Origin: Nocardia colli
Lineage (GTDB): Bacteria; Actinomycetota; Actinomycetes; Mycobacteriales; Mycobacteriaceae
Assembly (NCBI RefSeq): GCF_008704205.1
Contig: NZ_VXLC01000003.1
Span: forward strand, 434,001 to 498,000
Direction of reading: 5' to 3'
DNA length: 64,000 nt
Position 1 is the stretch's first letter. The number at the start of each line of letters is the position of its first letter. Position numbers and translations under genes: made by a program. Below are positions 9,478 to 17,417 of this stretch, piece by piece. The notes beneath the pieces were generated by a model. The model ran no database searches. It had not been told where the DNA came from and was given only the letters and a program-made list of their open reading frames with translations.

Positions 9478-10704
9478 ATGGCCGATACCGAGGCGCAAGA
9501 TCAGATCGAGCAGGTGGGTGCGGACTTCTTCGACGACCCGCAGGCGTACTACCGCCGGTGGCGCGAGCGCGGCCCGGTGCTCCAGGTTCAATTCACGCGT
9601 GGCATACCGCAGTGGGTGATCATCGGATACCCGGAGGCGCGGGCGGTGCTCGCCGATCCGCGCATGCACAAGAGCCTGGCCGGCATCGTCGAGCTGTTCC
9701 GCAAGAAAATGCCGACCGAGAACCAGGATTCGCTGGCCATCAGCGCGGTCAGCGGCCACATGCTCAACACCGATCCGCCCGACCACACGCGACTACGCAA
9801 GATGATCAACAAGGCGTTCACTACTCGCCGGGTGGCGGCGCTGCGGTCGCGGCTGGAAGAGATCACCGCCGGGCTGCTCGACGCGATGGCCGGGCACGAC
9901 GAGGTCGACCTGCTGGAGGCGTTCGCGGTGCCGCTGCCGGTCACCGTGATCTGCGAACTGCTCGGCGTGCCGTTCAGCGATCGCGAGGATTTCCAGCGCT
10001 GGACGAAGGTGATGGTCGGGGTGGGCGGCGACCCCGCCGACCGACAGCAATGCGCGGACGAGATGGCGCAGTACCTGGCCGCGCTGGTGCAGACGAAGCG
10101 CACCGACCCGGGCGAGGATCTGCTCTCCGGGCTGGCGCAGACGCGCGAGGACGGTGACGAGCTCACCGAGGACGAACTGATCGCCATGGCGTTCCTGCTG
10201 CTGATCGCGGGCCACGAGACCACGGTCAACCTCATCGCCAACGGCACATACGCACTGCTGCACAACGAATCCCAGTTCCGTGACCTGCGCGAGGATCCGT
10301 CCAGGATGCCCGCCGCGGTGGAGGAGTTCCTCCGCTACGGCAGCCCGGTCGACTGGGCCACCGTGCGCTACACCTCGGCGCCCGTCGAGGTCGGCGGCGT
10401 CGAGATCCCGGAGGGCGAGTTCGTCTACGTCTCGCTGGCCGCCGCGAACCGCGATCCCGCCCGGTACCACGACCCGGACCAGCTCGACCTGGCCGGTGAT
10501 CCCGCCGGGCACTTGGCGTTCGGGCACGGCATCCACTTCTGCGTCGGCGCTCCACTGGCCCGGCTGGAGGCGGAGATCGCGTTTTCCGCACTGCTGCAAC
10601 GCTTCCCGAAGCTCGCCCTGGCGCCGCAGACCGACCCGCTGCCATGGCAGCCCAGTCTGCTGATCCGCGGCCTGGTCACGCTGCCGGTGCGGTTGCACGG
10701 GTAA
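9478..10704 (+). CDS. Cytochrome P450
   Basis: A complete 408-aa class I bacterial P450. The I-helix motif AGHETT, the ExxR of the K-helix (EEFLR) and the heme-binding loop FGHGIHFCVG, with the axial cysteine at about residue 355, are all present. The start is the ATG at 9478, which follows a GGGAGGG-like ribosome binding site and leads into the usual short acidic N-terminus; the frame stays open further upstream but without P450-like sequence. It diverges from the NRPS locus and could oxidise its product, but a stand-alone role is equally possible. It needs ferredoxin and reductase partners, which are not encoded nearby. Substrate is unknown. Confidence 0.93.
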   Translation: MADTEAQDQIEQVGADFFDDPQAYYRRWRERGPVLQVQFTRGIPQWVIIGYPEARAVLADPRMHKSLAGIVELFRKKMPTENQDSLAISAVSGHMLNTDPPDHTRLRKMINKAFTTRRVAALRSRLEEITAGLLDAMAGHDEVDLLEAFAVPLPVTVICELLGVPFSDREDFQRWTKVMVGVGGDPADRQQCADEMAQYLAALVQTKRTDPGEDLLSGLAQTREDGDELTEDELIAMAFLLLIAGHETTVNLIANGTYALLHNESQFRDLREDPSRMPAAVEEFLRYGSPVDWATVRYTSAPVEVGGVEIPEGEFVYVSLAAANRDPARYHDPDQLDLAGDPAGHLAFGHGIHFCVGAPLARLEAEIAFSALLQRFPKLALAPQTDPLPWQPSLLIRGLVTLPVRLHG

Positions 10705-10752
10705 ACCGGGGTGTGATCGCCCGTCGACCGCGGCTCGTGGTGGAGTGGCGGT

Positions 10753-11922
10753 ATGACGGACGAGAAACGAGCGGTGGGCGCGCTGGCCGGGATTGTGGTC
10801 GCCGACTTCGGGCGGATTCTGGCCGCGCCCTACCTGACGATGATGCTGGCCGATCTGGGGGCCGAGGTCATCAAGGTGGAGCGGCCGGGCGCGGGGGACG
10901 ACACGCGGGGGTGGGGGCCGCCGTTCGCGGGTGGGCAGGCCACCTATTTCCAGTCGGTGAATCGGAACAAGACGTCGGTTGCTCTCGATCTGCGGAGCGC
11001 GGAAGGACAGCGGTACGCGCGAGAATTGGTGCGGCGGGCCGACATTGTGGTGGAGAACTTCCGCCCGGGGACGATGGCGAAGTTCGGGCTGTCTTATCCA
11101 GAGGTTCAGGAACTGAATCCGCGGGTCGTCTATTGCTCGTTGTCCGCGTTCGGCGGAGATAAAGGCGCCGAATTGCCCGGTTACGATCTGCTCATTCAGG
11201 CGGCGGGCGGGTTGATGAGCATCACCGGGGAGGGGCAGCCGATGAAGACCGGGGTCGCGGTGGTCGACGTGCTCGCCGGATTGCACGCGACGGTGGGAGT
11301 GCTTGCGGCGCTGCGGCATCGGGACGCGACCGGGGAGGGGCAGCTGGTCGAGGTGAACCTGCTGTCGAGTCTGCTGGCCGGAATGGTGAACCAGAGCGCG
11401 GCGTATGCGCTGGCGGAGGTGGTGCCGTCGATGCTCGGCAATCGCCATCCGTCCATTGCCCCATACGAGGTGTTTCCGACCGCTGATCGGCCGTTGGTCT
11501 TGGCGGTCGGTAGTGACGGCCAGTTCGCGACGCTGTGCCGGGCGATCGGGGCCGAGCGGCTGGCCGGCGATCCGCGGTTCGCCGACAACGCCACGCGCGT
11601 CGCGCATGTCGAGGTTCTGGCGGCCGAACTCGGCGGCATTCTGACGACCAAGACCGCCGCGGACTGGGAAGCGCTGCTCACGCCATTGGGTGTCCCGTGC
11701 GGGCCGGTCAACGACATGGCGGGCGCGTTCGCGCTCGCCGACCGGCTCGGACTGCAGCCGCGGATCCCCGCCGACACCGGGCTGCCGCCGCTGGTCGCCA
11801 ACCCGATCACGTTGTCCCGCAATCCGGTTCGCTACACCGATGCGCCACCCGAGCTGGGTTCGGGCACCGATCGAATCCGGGCCTGGCTGGACGCGGATCC
11901 CGACGGCGTCAGCTCGCCTTGA
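10753..11922 (+). CDS. CaiB/BaiF-type (class III) CoA transferase
   Basis: A 389-aa protein with the family hallmarks: an N-terminal VADFGRILAAPYLTMMLADLGAEVIK-like start, the RNK motif near residue 71, ENFRPG near 101, and the catalytic aspartate Asp145 in GYDLL. Class III transferases move CoA between carboxylic acids through an aspartyl-CoA intermediate; others in the family are racemases of the alpha-methylacyl-CoA type, which instead carry a His/Asp pair. It lies 48 bp after the P450 on the same strand and may be co-transcribed. The last 14 bp overlap the convergent small gene at 11909. Substrate is unknown. Confidence 0.9.
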   Translation: MTDEKRAVGALAGIVVADFGRILAAPYLTMMLADLGAEVIKVERPGAGDDTRGWGPPFAGGQATYFQSVNRNKTSVALDLRSAEGQRYARELVRRADIVVENFRPGTMAKFGLSYPEVQELNPRVVYCSLSAFGGDKGAELPGYDLLIQAAGGLMSITGEGQPMKTGVAVVDVLAGLHATVGVLAALRHRDATGEGQLVEVNLLSSLLAGMVNQSAAYALAEVVPSMLGNRHPSIAPYEVFPTADRPLVLAVGSDGQFATLCRAIGAERLAGDPRFADNATRVAHVEVLAAELGGILTTKTAADWEALLTPLGVPCGPVNDMAGAFALADRLGLQPRIPADTGLPPLVANPITLSRNPVRYTDAPPELGSGTDRIRAWLDADPDGVSSP

Positions 11923-12220
11923 GCGCCACCGGCAGCCGCGCGGCCATGCGCCGGGCCAGCAGGATCACCACGTGCGCGCGCAGCATCCCGATCGTGGCCG
12001 CGCAGGCGTCCGCCCGTGCCATGGCGGCGTAGTCGTTCACGTTTTCCGGATCGCTCAGCAGTTCGTCGAGTTCCATTCCGGCCCTGGCCTGTTCGAGGGT
12101 CAGGGCCCGGTCGGGCAGCCAGCTCAACCGCCACGCGGGCCGCCCGCGGTGGGTGATGCGCGACGCGCATTCCGGGCTTGCGTCACTGGTGATCGACCAT
12201 TCGGTGACATAGAGCGCCAT
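11909..12220 (-). CDS. Hypothetical protein, 103 aa
   Basis: A small protein I do not recognise. It has a polar beta-like N-terminus (W8, W29, W34), a central acidic helix (EQARAGMELDELLSD) and an arginine-rich hydrophobic helix at the C-terminus. A clear GGAGG ribosome binding site stands 6-7 bases before the ATG at 12220, which is the main reason to believe it is expressed. Its 3' end overlaps the convergent CoA transferase by 14 bp. No signal peptide is evident. Confidence 0.6.
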   Translation of the reverse strand: MALYVTEWSITSDASPECASRITHRGRPAWRLSWLPDRALTLEQARAGMELDELLSDPENVNDYAAMARADACAATIGMLRAHVVILLARRMAARLPVALKAS

Positions 12221-12467
12221 GTGAATTCCTCCAGGAGCGCGAGGCGAGGAAGCCTGATTCGGTCCATCTCGTCGGTATCAACGGGGTGTCGATCCCAGGT
12301 CCAAGGTAGAACTTGTGGTGACATTCCACGAGCCGCGAGCCGAATTCTAAAATCGACTTCAGATGGCGTTAACTGGCATATCACGGTCAATCACGAGCTG
12401 ATCACGTCCTGATCATGGACGGAGGATCGTTCGATGGTTTATCGGGGGAATTTCCGCAACGACGTTC

Positions 12468-12860
12468 TTACTGTTCCGGCAGGGTGACGGAGGCTCGATA
12501 ACCGGGGCACTGTTCCAAGTCGCCGTCGTGCGAGCAGGTGAGGAGCCAGTGCAGGTAGTGGCGGGCGTTTTCGAGTTCGCGCATGCGGGTTTCGATGGCG
12601 GACAGGTGGGTGTTGACGGTGCCGCGCCAATCGGCGGTGGTGGAGCGGGCGGTGAGCAGGGTGACGATCTCGTCGAGGCTCATCAGGCCGGTGGTCTGCC
12701 ACTGCTTGATCAGGGCTATGCGGTAGAGCTGGTCCTCGTCGTAGCAGCGGCGACCGCCGCGACGGTGGGCGGTGAGGATGCCGCGGCGTTCCCAGTAGTG
12801 CAGCGTGGACAGGGGGATGTCGAAGTGGTCCACGACGGAGGCGATCGGGGTCAGCTGCAT
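12468..12860 (-). CDS. MerR-family transcriptional regulator
   Basis: A 130-aa protein starting at the ATG at 12860. The N-terminal winged helix-turn-helix has the MerR pattern (STLHYWERRGILTAHRRGG) and is followed by a coiled-coil dimerisation helix with repeated Leu and Arg/Glu residues. The C-terminal part carries two Cys (CSHDGDLEQC) that could be an effector or metal site; this is inference. It diverges from the amidase operon. A perfect 14-bp palindrome sits between the two genes, directly against a TTGACC -35 element, which is the arrangement MerR activators use to correct an over-long promoter spacer. It therefore probably controls the amidase/AtzG/MFS operon. Confidence 0.88.
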   Translation of the reverse strand: MQLTPIASVVDHFDIPLSTLHYWERRGILTAHRRGGRRCYDEDQLYRIALIKQWQTTGLMSLDEIVTLLTARSTTADWRGTVNTHLSAIETRMRELENARHYLHWLLTCSHDGDLEQCPGYRASVTLPEQ

Positions 12861-12868
12861 TCTTCTAG

Positions 12869-12899
12869 TTGACCTCAACCCGGGTTGAACAGGCAAGGT
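12869..12899 (+). promoter_or_regulatory. MerR-type promoter/operator for the amidase operon
   Basis: TTGACC (12869-12874) can serve as a -35 box. It is followed by the perfect palindrome TCAACCCGGGTTGA (12875-12888), and a weak -10-like CAAGGT (12894-12899) stands 19 bp from the -35. A 19-bp spacer filled by a palindrome is the diagnostic layout of MerR-activated promoters. Transcription would run rightward into the amidase. Confidence 0.6.
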
Positions 12900-12934
12900 A
12901 ACCCTAACTTTGTTCGTTCGACCTGGAGGATGAG

Positions 12935-14371
12935 TTGTCAGTGGAGTTGTATTCCGTTGTCGCTGCGGCCCGTGCGTTGCGGGCGGGGGAGACGACCAGT
13001 GTCGCGCTGGTCGAGGACGCGATCGCGCGGGCCGATCGGCACGATGGTGAGCTGGGGGTTTATCTGGCCCGGTTCGATGAGGAGGCCAGGCGGCGGGCCC
13101 GGGCGGCCGACGAGGAGCGGGCCCGTGGCCTCGATCGAGGTGTTTTGCACGGCGTTCCGGTCGCGGTGAAGGACACGATCGCGGTGGCCGACGGGGAGAC
13201 CACCGCGCAGAGTTCGGTGCACGATCGCGCGTGGGGCGCGGGGCGGGATGCGCCGGTGGTGGCCAGGTTGCGGCGGGCGGGCGCGATCTTCACCGGGAAG
13301 ACCACGACGATGGAGTTCGCGTGTGGGGTGCCGAGTTCTCCCGAACCGTTTCCGTTGCCGCGCAATCCTTGGGATCGGAGTCGGTGGACGGGTGGGTCGA
13401 GTTCGGGTACGGCAGGGGGGATCGCGGCGGGGTTGTTTCCGGCGGGGCTCGGGTCGGACACGGCGGGGAGTATTCGGATGCCCGCGGCGTTCTGCGGGGT
13501 CACGGGGTTGATGCCGACCTTCGGCCGGGTGCCGAAATCCGGTTGTGTGCCATTGGGTTACAGCGCGGATCGGGTCGGGCCGTTGGCGCGGACCGCGGCG
13601 GACTGTGCGGCGGTGCTGGCGATGATCGCCGGTCCGCATCCGAGTGATCCGGACAGCGTCGCTGCGCATGCCGGCGGACTCGCGATCGGTGAGTTCGAAG
13701 CTGGGCCTGCGGATCTCACCGGGTTGCGTGTCGGAGTGGTGCGGCGGGCGCATTTTCCCGACGGCTCCGATCCTGGTTTGGCTGGTGTATTCGACAGTGC
13801 GATAGATGTTCTCGCGGCGTGCGGTGCTGAACTCGAAGAGGTCGTCCTGCCGTACTGGGCGGAAACCATCACGGCGACGCTCGTGATCGCAACCTGTGAG
13901 GGACTTGCCTACCATCGGGCCGCGCTGGCTGAGCGGTGGAACGACTATTTCGTGTCGTCGCGGGGGTTGCTGGCGAAGGGCGCGCTGGTGTCGGGTGCCG
14001 ATTATGTTCAGGCGCAACGGGTCCGGCGGGTCGCGCAGTCGGCGATCGGGGAGTTGTTCGACCGGTTCGACGTGGTGGTCGGTCCGACGGCGTCGGTCGG
14101 TGCGCCGCGCTTCGACGAAGTGGTCGATGCGGCAGGATTCCAGGACGACGCAGAGCTTTTCGTGAACGTGCACACGCCCTACTGGAACGGGCTCGGTAAC
14201 CCGGTGCTGGCGATGCCGATGGGGTTCGGCGCGACCGGGCTGCCGTTGTCGCTCCAGATCGCCGGGCCCGCGTTCGGTGAGGCGATGATCCTGCGGGTCG
14301 GTGATGCTTTTCAGCAGCGCACCGAATGGCATCGGCAACTGCCCCAGGGCTATGGGGCGGTGGCGGCATGA
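12935..14371 (+). CDS. Amidase-signature family hydrolase
   Basis: A 478-aa amidase-signature enzyme. The Ser-cisSer-Lys triad is visible: Lys79 (VAVKDT), Ser155 in the glycine/serine-rich loop GGSSSGTAGG, and Ser179 in GSDTAGSIR. The TTG start at 12935 follows GGAGGA directly; a GTG two codons later is an alternative. The stop overlaps the ATG of a small AtzG-like subunit, as in the AtzE-AtzG pair of s-triazine/biuret breakdown and the GatA-GatC pair. It is therefore likely a two-subunit amidase acting on a small amide or carboxy-urea. The true substrate is not readable. It heads the MerR-controlled operon. Confidence 0.9.
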   Translation: MSVELYSVVAAARALRAGETTSVALVEDAIARADRHDGELGVYLARFDEEARRRARAADEERARGLDRGVLHGVPVAVKDTIAVADGETTAQSSVHDRAWGAGRDAPVVARLRRAGAIFTGKTTTMEFACGVPSSPEPFPLPRNPWDRSRWTGGSSSGTAGGIAAGLFPAGLGSDTAGSIRMPAAFCGVTGLMPTFGRVPKSGCVPLGYSADRVGPLARTAADCAAVLAMIAGPHPSDPDSVAAHAGGLAIGEFEAGPADLTGLRVGVVRRAHFPDGSDPGLAGVFDSAIDVLAACGAELEEVVLPYWAETITATLVIATCEGLAYHRAALAERWNDYFVSSRGLLAKGALVSGADYVQAQRVRRVAQSAIGELFDRFDVVVGPTASVGAPRFDEVVDAAGFQDDAELFVNVHTPYWNGLGNPVLAMPMGFGATGLPLSLQIAGPAFGEAMILRVGDAFQQRTEWHRQLPQGYGAVAA

Positions 14372-14571
14372 ACGAGTCCTCGGAAATCATCCGCACACTG
14401 TTGAACTCTGCTGGGCTGCCTGCGAATTCGGCCGAGATCGCCGGTCTGGCAACAACTTACCTGGCGTATCGCGCCGCGATCGATGCCCTCTACGCCGTGC
14501 CCGCGGCACGATACGTCGATCCCGCGACGCGGTTTCACGCGTCTGCTCGTGTCGAGGAGTGGGATCGATGA
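14368..14571 (+). CDS. AtzG-like small amidase subunit (DUF4089-like)
   Basis: A 67-aa helical protein that overlaps the amidase stop by 4 bp (ATGA at 14368-14371) and the following MFS start by 4 bp. The pattern, an N-terminal helix with LLNSAGLP, a central hydrophobic helix, then a short tail ending in DPATRFHA, resembles AtzG and GatC-like partners that clamp onto an amidase and stabilise it. Length and position fit this family. The call is by pattern and gene order; remote similarity cannot be tested here. Confidence 0.7.
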   Translation: MNESSEIIRTLLNSAGLPANSAEIAGLATTYLAYRAAIDALYAVPAARYVDPATRFHASARVEEWDR

Positions 14572-15974
14572 GCGCGATGCTGGCAGACCGGGCACGCGAC
14601 CGGATCCAACGCTGGGAACCGCAACGGTTGGTCTTGATCCTGGCGTGCATCGGATCGTTTTCCGTCATCATGGACGCCACCATCGTCTCGGTCACCCTGC
14701 CCGATCTGCGCGCCGACCTCGGGTTCACGCCCGCCGCGTTGCCGTGGGCGGTCAACGCGTACACCCTCGCCTTCGCGGGTTGCCTGCTGTTCGGCGGGCG
14801 GTGCGCGGATGTGTTCGGCCGTCGGCGAATCATGTTCGTGGGGATGGGGATATTCACCGTGGCCAGGGTGGCCGTCGGGTTGGCGGATTCTCCGGCATTT
14901 CTTTTGACGGCGCGGGCGGTGCAAGGGCTCGGTGGTGCGCTGCTGATGCCGGTCACATTGTCCATGCTGACAACGGCTTTCGTGGAACCGGCGGCGCGAG
15001 CCCGCGCGTTGGCGCTGTGGAGTGCGGTAGGTGCCGCGGGTGCCGCGAGCGGTCCCGTGGTCGGCGGACTGCTCACCGAACTGGCCGGATGGCGTTGGGT
15101 GTTCTTCGTTCTCGCACCGTTGGGTGTGATCGGTATGGTCGGTGCGATTCTCGTACTGCCACCGCAGGTTTCGGCGGCCCCGCGGATGCGCCTGGACATC
15201 GTCGGCGCACTGCTCGTCACCGCGGGCATCACCGGCGTGGTGCTGGCGATCATGCGCTCGGCCGCCGTCGGCTGGACCGACTCCGGCGTGCTCGGCGCAC
15301 TACTCGGCGGTTTCGCACTGCTGGGAATCTTCGGAATTCACCAAACCTATTGGGCCGCAGACCCGATCCTGCCGTTCGACGTTTTCCGCATCCGCTCGGT
15401 GAGCAGCGCCAACGCGGTGATGTTCCTGGTCGGTGCAGGCTTCCTCGCCAGCCCCGTCCTGCTTGCCCTGTATCTGCAAGACGTCCACGGCTTCTCACCA
15501 CTCCTGGCCGGTGTCGGCTACCTACCCGTCGGCGTCGCGATGACCGCCGGCTCCCGCTCGGCCGGCTGGCTGACCGTCCGCCTAGGCGTCCGCACCGCCA
15601 CAGTCCTGTGCTGCGCCGTCAGCGCCACCGGCCTGGCCGGCACCGCCATCTGCATCGCCCTGGACGCGTCCTACTTCTGGACAGTCCTGATATGCGGCGC
15701 AATCCTCGGCTACGGCACCGCCGCCGCCTTCACCCCCATCACCGTAGCCGCCACCAACGGCGTCCCACCCGACCGCAACGGCCTAGCCGCCGGCGTCCTC
15801 AACACCGTCCGCCAAACCAGCGGCGCAGTAGGCCTAGCCGCCCTCTCCGCCATAGCCCTCTCCGCCGGCTACGCCCCCAGCTTCGCCACCTGCGCCCTCT
15901 GCCTAACCGCCGCCGGCCTCGTCGCACTGGTGACAATGCCTCGCGATAGGTCGGAAAGGGGACTGGCGCAATAG
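14568..15974 (+). CDS. MFS transporter, DHA2 (EmrB/QacA) type
   Basis: A 468-aa protein with about 14 hydrophobic segments. Motif D1 (IMDATIVSVTLPDL) and motif A (GGRCADVFGRRR) near residue 80 identify the drug:H+ antiporter-2 subfamily. The ATG at 14568 overlaps the stop of the AtzG-like gene, completing a three-gene overlapping operon with the amidase. It probably moves the amidase's substrate in, or a related toxic compound out. The 3' third uses visibly more C-ending and rare CTA/ATA codons than the 5' part, which is odd but not disabling. Confidence 0.92.
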   Translation: MSAMLADRARDRIQRWEPQRLVLILACIGSFSVIMDATIVSVTLPDLRADLGFTPAALPWAVNAYTLAFAGCLLFGGRCADVFGRRRIMFVGMGIFTVARVAVGLADSPAFLLTARAVQGLGGALLMPVTLSMLTTAFVEPAARARALALWSAVGAAGAASGPVVGGLLTELAGWRWVFFVLAPLGVIGMVGAILVLPPQVSAAPRMRLDIVGALLVTAGITGVVLAIMRSAAVGWTDSGVLGALLGGFALLGIFGIHQTYWAADPILPFDVFRIRSVSSANAVMFLVGAGFLASPVLLALYLQDVHGFSPLLAGVGYLPVGVAMTAGSRSAGWLTVRLGVRTATVLCCAVSATGLAGTAICIALDASYFWTVLICGAILGYGTAAAFTPITVAATNGVPPDRNGLAAGVLNTVRQTSGAVGLAALSAIALSAGYAPSFATCALCLTAAGLVALVTMPRDRSERGLAQ

Positions 15975-16080
15975 TGTTCACGACTGCCGCTCATCGCTTC
16001 CGTGCGGAGTCCGGCCGCATACGCCCGGCGTCGATGAGCGCTTGCCCCGCCGTGTGATAGACCGGGGCGCTCATGGCATC

Positions 16081-16266
16081 TCAGCTCGCGTCATAGTCGC
16101 CATAGCGTCGAGGGGCGGGTGCCGCGGCGGCGAGTTCGTTTGCTGCCTGTTGTAGTGACACCGCCGCCGCGTGCTCGGCGCCGAGCAGGGCGACTGTTTC
16201 CTCGTAGATCGGCTGGATCCTGTCTCGCAGTTCCCGGGACTTGGTCACATCAATGGGGTCTGACAT
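16081..16266 (-). CDS. Small hypothetical protein, 61 aa
   Basis: A short charged protein with an amphipathic N-terminal helix (residues 5-35, RELRDRIQPIYEETVALLGAEHAAA) and an alanine/proline-rich tail ending in YGDYDAS. The ATG at 16266 has a GGACT-type ribosome binding site. It lies 11 bp after the secreted-protein gene on the same strand and is probably its operon partner. I do not recognise the family. Confidence 0.5.
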   Translation of the reverse strand: MSDPIDVTKSRELRDRIQPIYEETVALLGAEHAAAVSLQQAANELAAAAPAPRRYGDYDAS

Positions 16267-16277
16267 CTGGAGTCCTT

Positions 16278-16733
16278 TCATCGGCTCGGGCATTGGCTGG
16301 TCGGCACGTCACGCGTCGCCGAGCGGTCGCTGAACACGAACGGGTTGCCTTGCAGGCGGCCGGTCACGCTCATACTGACACGCCAGGTTCCCGCGTAACA
16401 GGCTGCGCGCACCTCGTACGACCTCGAATTCGGCGGACCCGGCGGAATCACCGAATCGGTGATGTAGGTGGCAGTCTCCCACCTGCTGCCCTGCTGGTAT
16501 TCCAGCGCTAGAGTCAAGATGTGCTCGTCGGGTGGCGCGTCGCACTGGGCGATGCCGTTACCGGTAATCATCGGTGGGTAGACCGATGGTCGGCTGTATG
16601 TGAATTCAAACCCGCAAGACTTGGCGGAGACGAACTCGGGGTGTGCATTGGGCATGGCCTCGGCAGGTGTGATGCCGAGCATGGCGGAGCCGAGTAATCC
16701 CGCGAAAATGATTGCGTTACAACGAGATATCAT
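16278..16733 (-). CDS. Secreted hypothetical protein (internal start of the fused frame)
   Basis: Read from the internal ATG at 16733, this is a 151-aa protein with a clear signal peptide (MISRCNAIIFAGLLGSAMLG, cleavage near AEA-MP). The mature domain is beta-rich with four cysteines (SAKSCGFEF, IAQCDAPP, RAACYAG, TSQCPSR), suggesting two disulfides in an exported domain. An AGAGAGG ribosome binding site is upstream. This is probably the ancestral second gene and may still be translated from here. Function is unknown. Confidence 0.6.
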   Translation of the reverse strand: MISRCNAIIFAGLLGSAMLGITPAEAMPNAHPEFVSAKSCGFEFTYSRPSVYPPMITGNGIAQCDAPPDEHILTLALEYQQGSRWETATYITDSVIPPGPPNSRSYEVRAACYAGTWRVSMSVTGRLQGNPFVFSDRSATRDVPTSQCPSR

Positions 16734-17171
16734 GGGTTTCCCGACCTCTCTTCTGCCTGAGCAACCTGTGCGCGCCCGGTACTCCTGTGCGCGCCCGGTA
16801 CTCCCGTGCGGCCCTCCGGCCGCTTGTTGTCGTTCGTCGGAATCCCGTTCGACCATGCGAGCTTTCAGCTCGGCGATGCCTTCTGCGCGCGGCAGTTCCG
16901 CGACCTTCCCTCGAACTTCGCTGGTGATCCAGCCGGCTGTTTCCATCTCGGTGAGCAGCCCGGCGAACACTTCGAGGGTCGGTGTGTTCGCCTCGTAGTA
17001 CAGGATCTTGCCGGTTACCCCGTCCGCCTTCTTGGGTGGCGGTGGCCCGCCGGCCGAGAACTCGGCGACCTCTTCGGGTGTGCCTTGGCGCTCGAGGAAG
17101 TACCGCCGTGCGTAGTAGTGCTGCTGCGGTGTCACCCCCAACGGTGAACGCAGTTCATCGTCCGAACCCAT
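16278..17171 (-). CDS. Fused open frame: cytosolic hypothetical protein joined to a secreted protein
   Basis: A single 297-aa frame starting at the ATG at 17171, which has an ideal AGGAGG eight bases upstream. Residues 1 to about 115 form a hydrophilic protein (GVTPQQHYYARRYFLE..., KILYYEANTPTLEVFAGLL). The segment 116-147 is low-quality linker, and residue 147 onward is a second protein with its own signal peptide. A 19-bp tandem duplication lies in the linker. Removing one copy shifts the frame so that the first protein ends at a TGA overlapping the second protein's ATG (ATGA). The fusion is therefore probably a recent accident of slippage between two formerly separate, overlapping genes. 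Confidence 0.55.
   Translation of the reverse strand: MGSDDELRSPLGVTPQQHYYARRYFLERQGTPEEVAEFSAGGPPPPKKADGVTGKILYYEANTPTLEVFAGLLTEMETAGWITSEVRGKVAELPRAEGIAELKARMVERDSDERQQAAGGPHGSTGRAQEYRARTGCSGRREVGKPMISRCNAIIFAGLLGSAMLGITPAEAMPNAHPEFVSAKSCGFEFTYSRPSVYPPMITGNGIAQCDAPPDEHILTLALEYQQGSRWETATYITDSVIPPGPPNSRSYEVRAACYAGTWRVSMSVTGRLQGNPFVFSDRSATRDVPTSQCPSR
16765..16802. repeat. 19-bp perfect tandem duplication
   Basis: The unit CCTGTGCGCGCCCGGTACT occurs twice back to back (16765-16783, 16784-16802), followed by a partial third copy. Because 19 is not a multiple of three, the duplication shifts the frame of the minus-strand gene above it and removes its stop codon. Confidence 0.95.
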
Positions 17172-17347
17172 CGCTTGCGCCTCCTGCTCGCTCGTCGGTT
17201 GGAAAGCACCCGACGCCGAGGAGGCGTGCACACCGACCGGCGGCTCACAACGCATGTCGGTCATGTGCCAATGGGGGAACTCCCTCTGCCCGGCGTCGGG
17301 GCCGGTACCACCATCGCGCCTGTTTGAGCACGTCGGAAGGGGTTTTC

Positions 17348-17386
17348 GGTCTACGCTGGTCTAACCGGCGGTCTACTCTGGTCCAC
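17348..17386. promoter_or_regulatory. Direct repeats upstream of the XRE-TPR regulator
   Basis: GGTCTACGCTGGTCTAA (17348-17364) and GGTCTACTCTGGTCCAC (17370-17386) match at 13 of 17 positions. They repeat with a 22-bp period, about two helical turns, 32 bp before the regulator's start. They could be the regulator's own operator. The rest of 17172-17417 holds no other feature I can support. Confidence 0.4.
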
Positions 17387-17417
17387 TCGTGGTAGCCCAG
17401 GCCACTACAGGGAGCGA

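Noticed and set aside
15990..16046. Widely spaced GCTCATCG/CGATGAGC inverted repeat
   Set aside because: Arms of 8 bp separated by about 37 bp are expected by chance in this composition, and no associated att or mobile gene is present.
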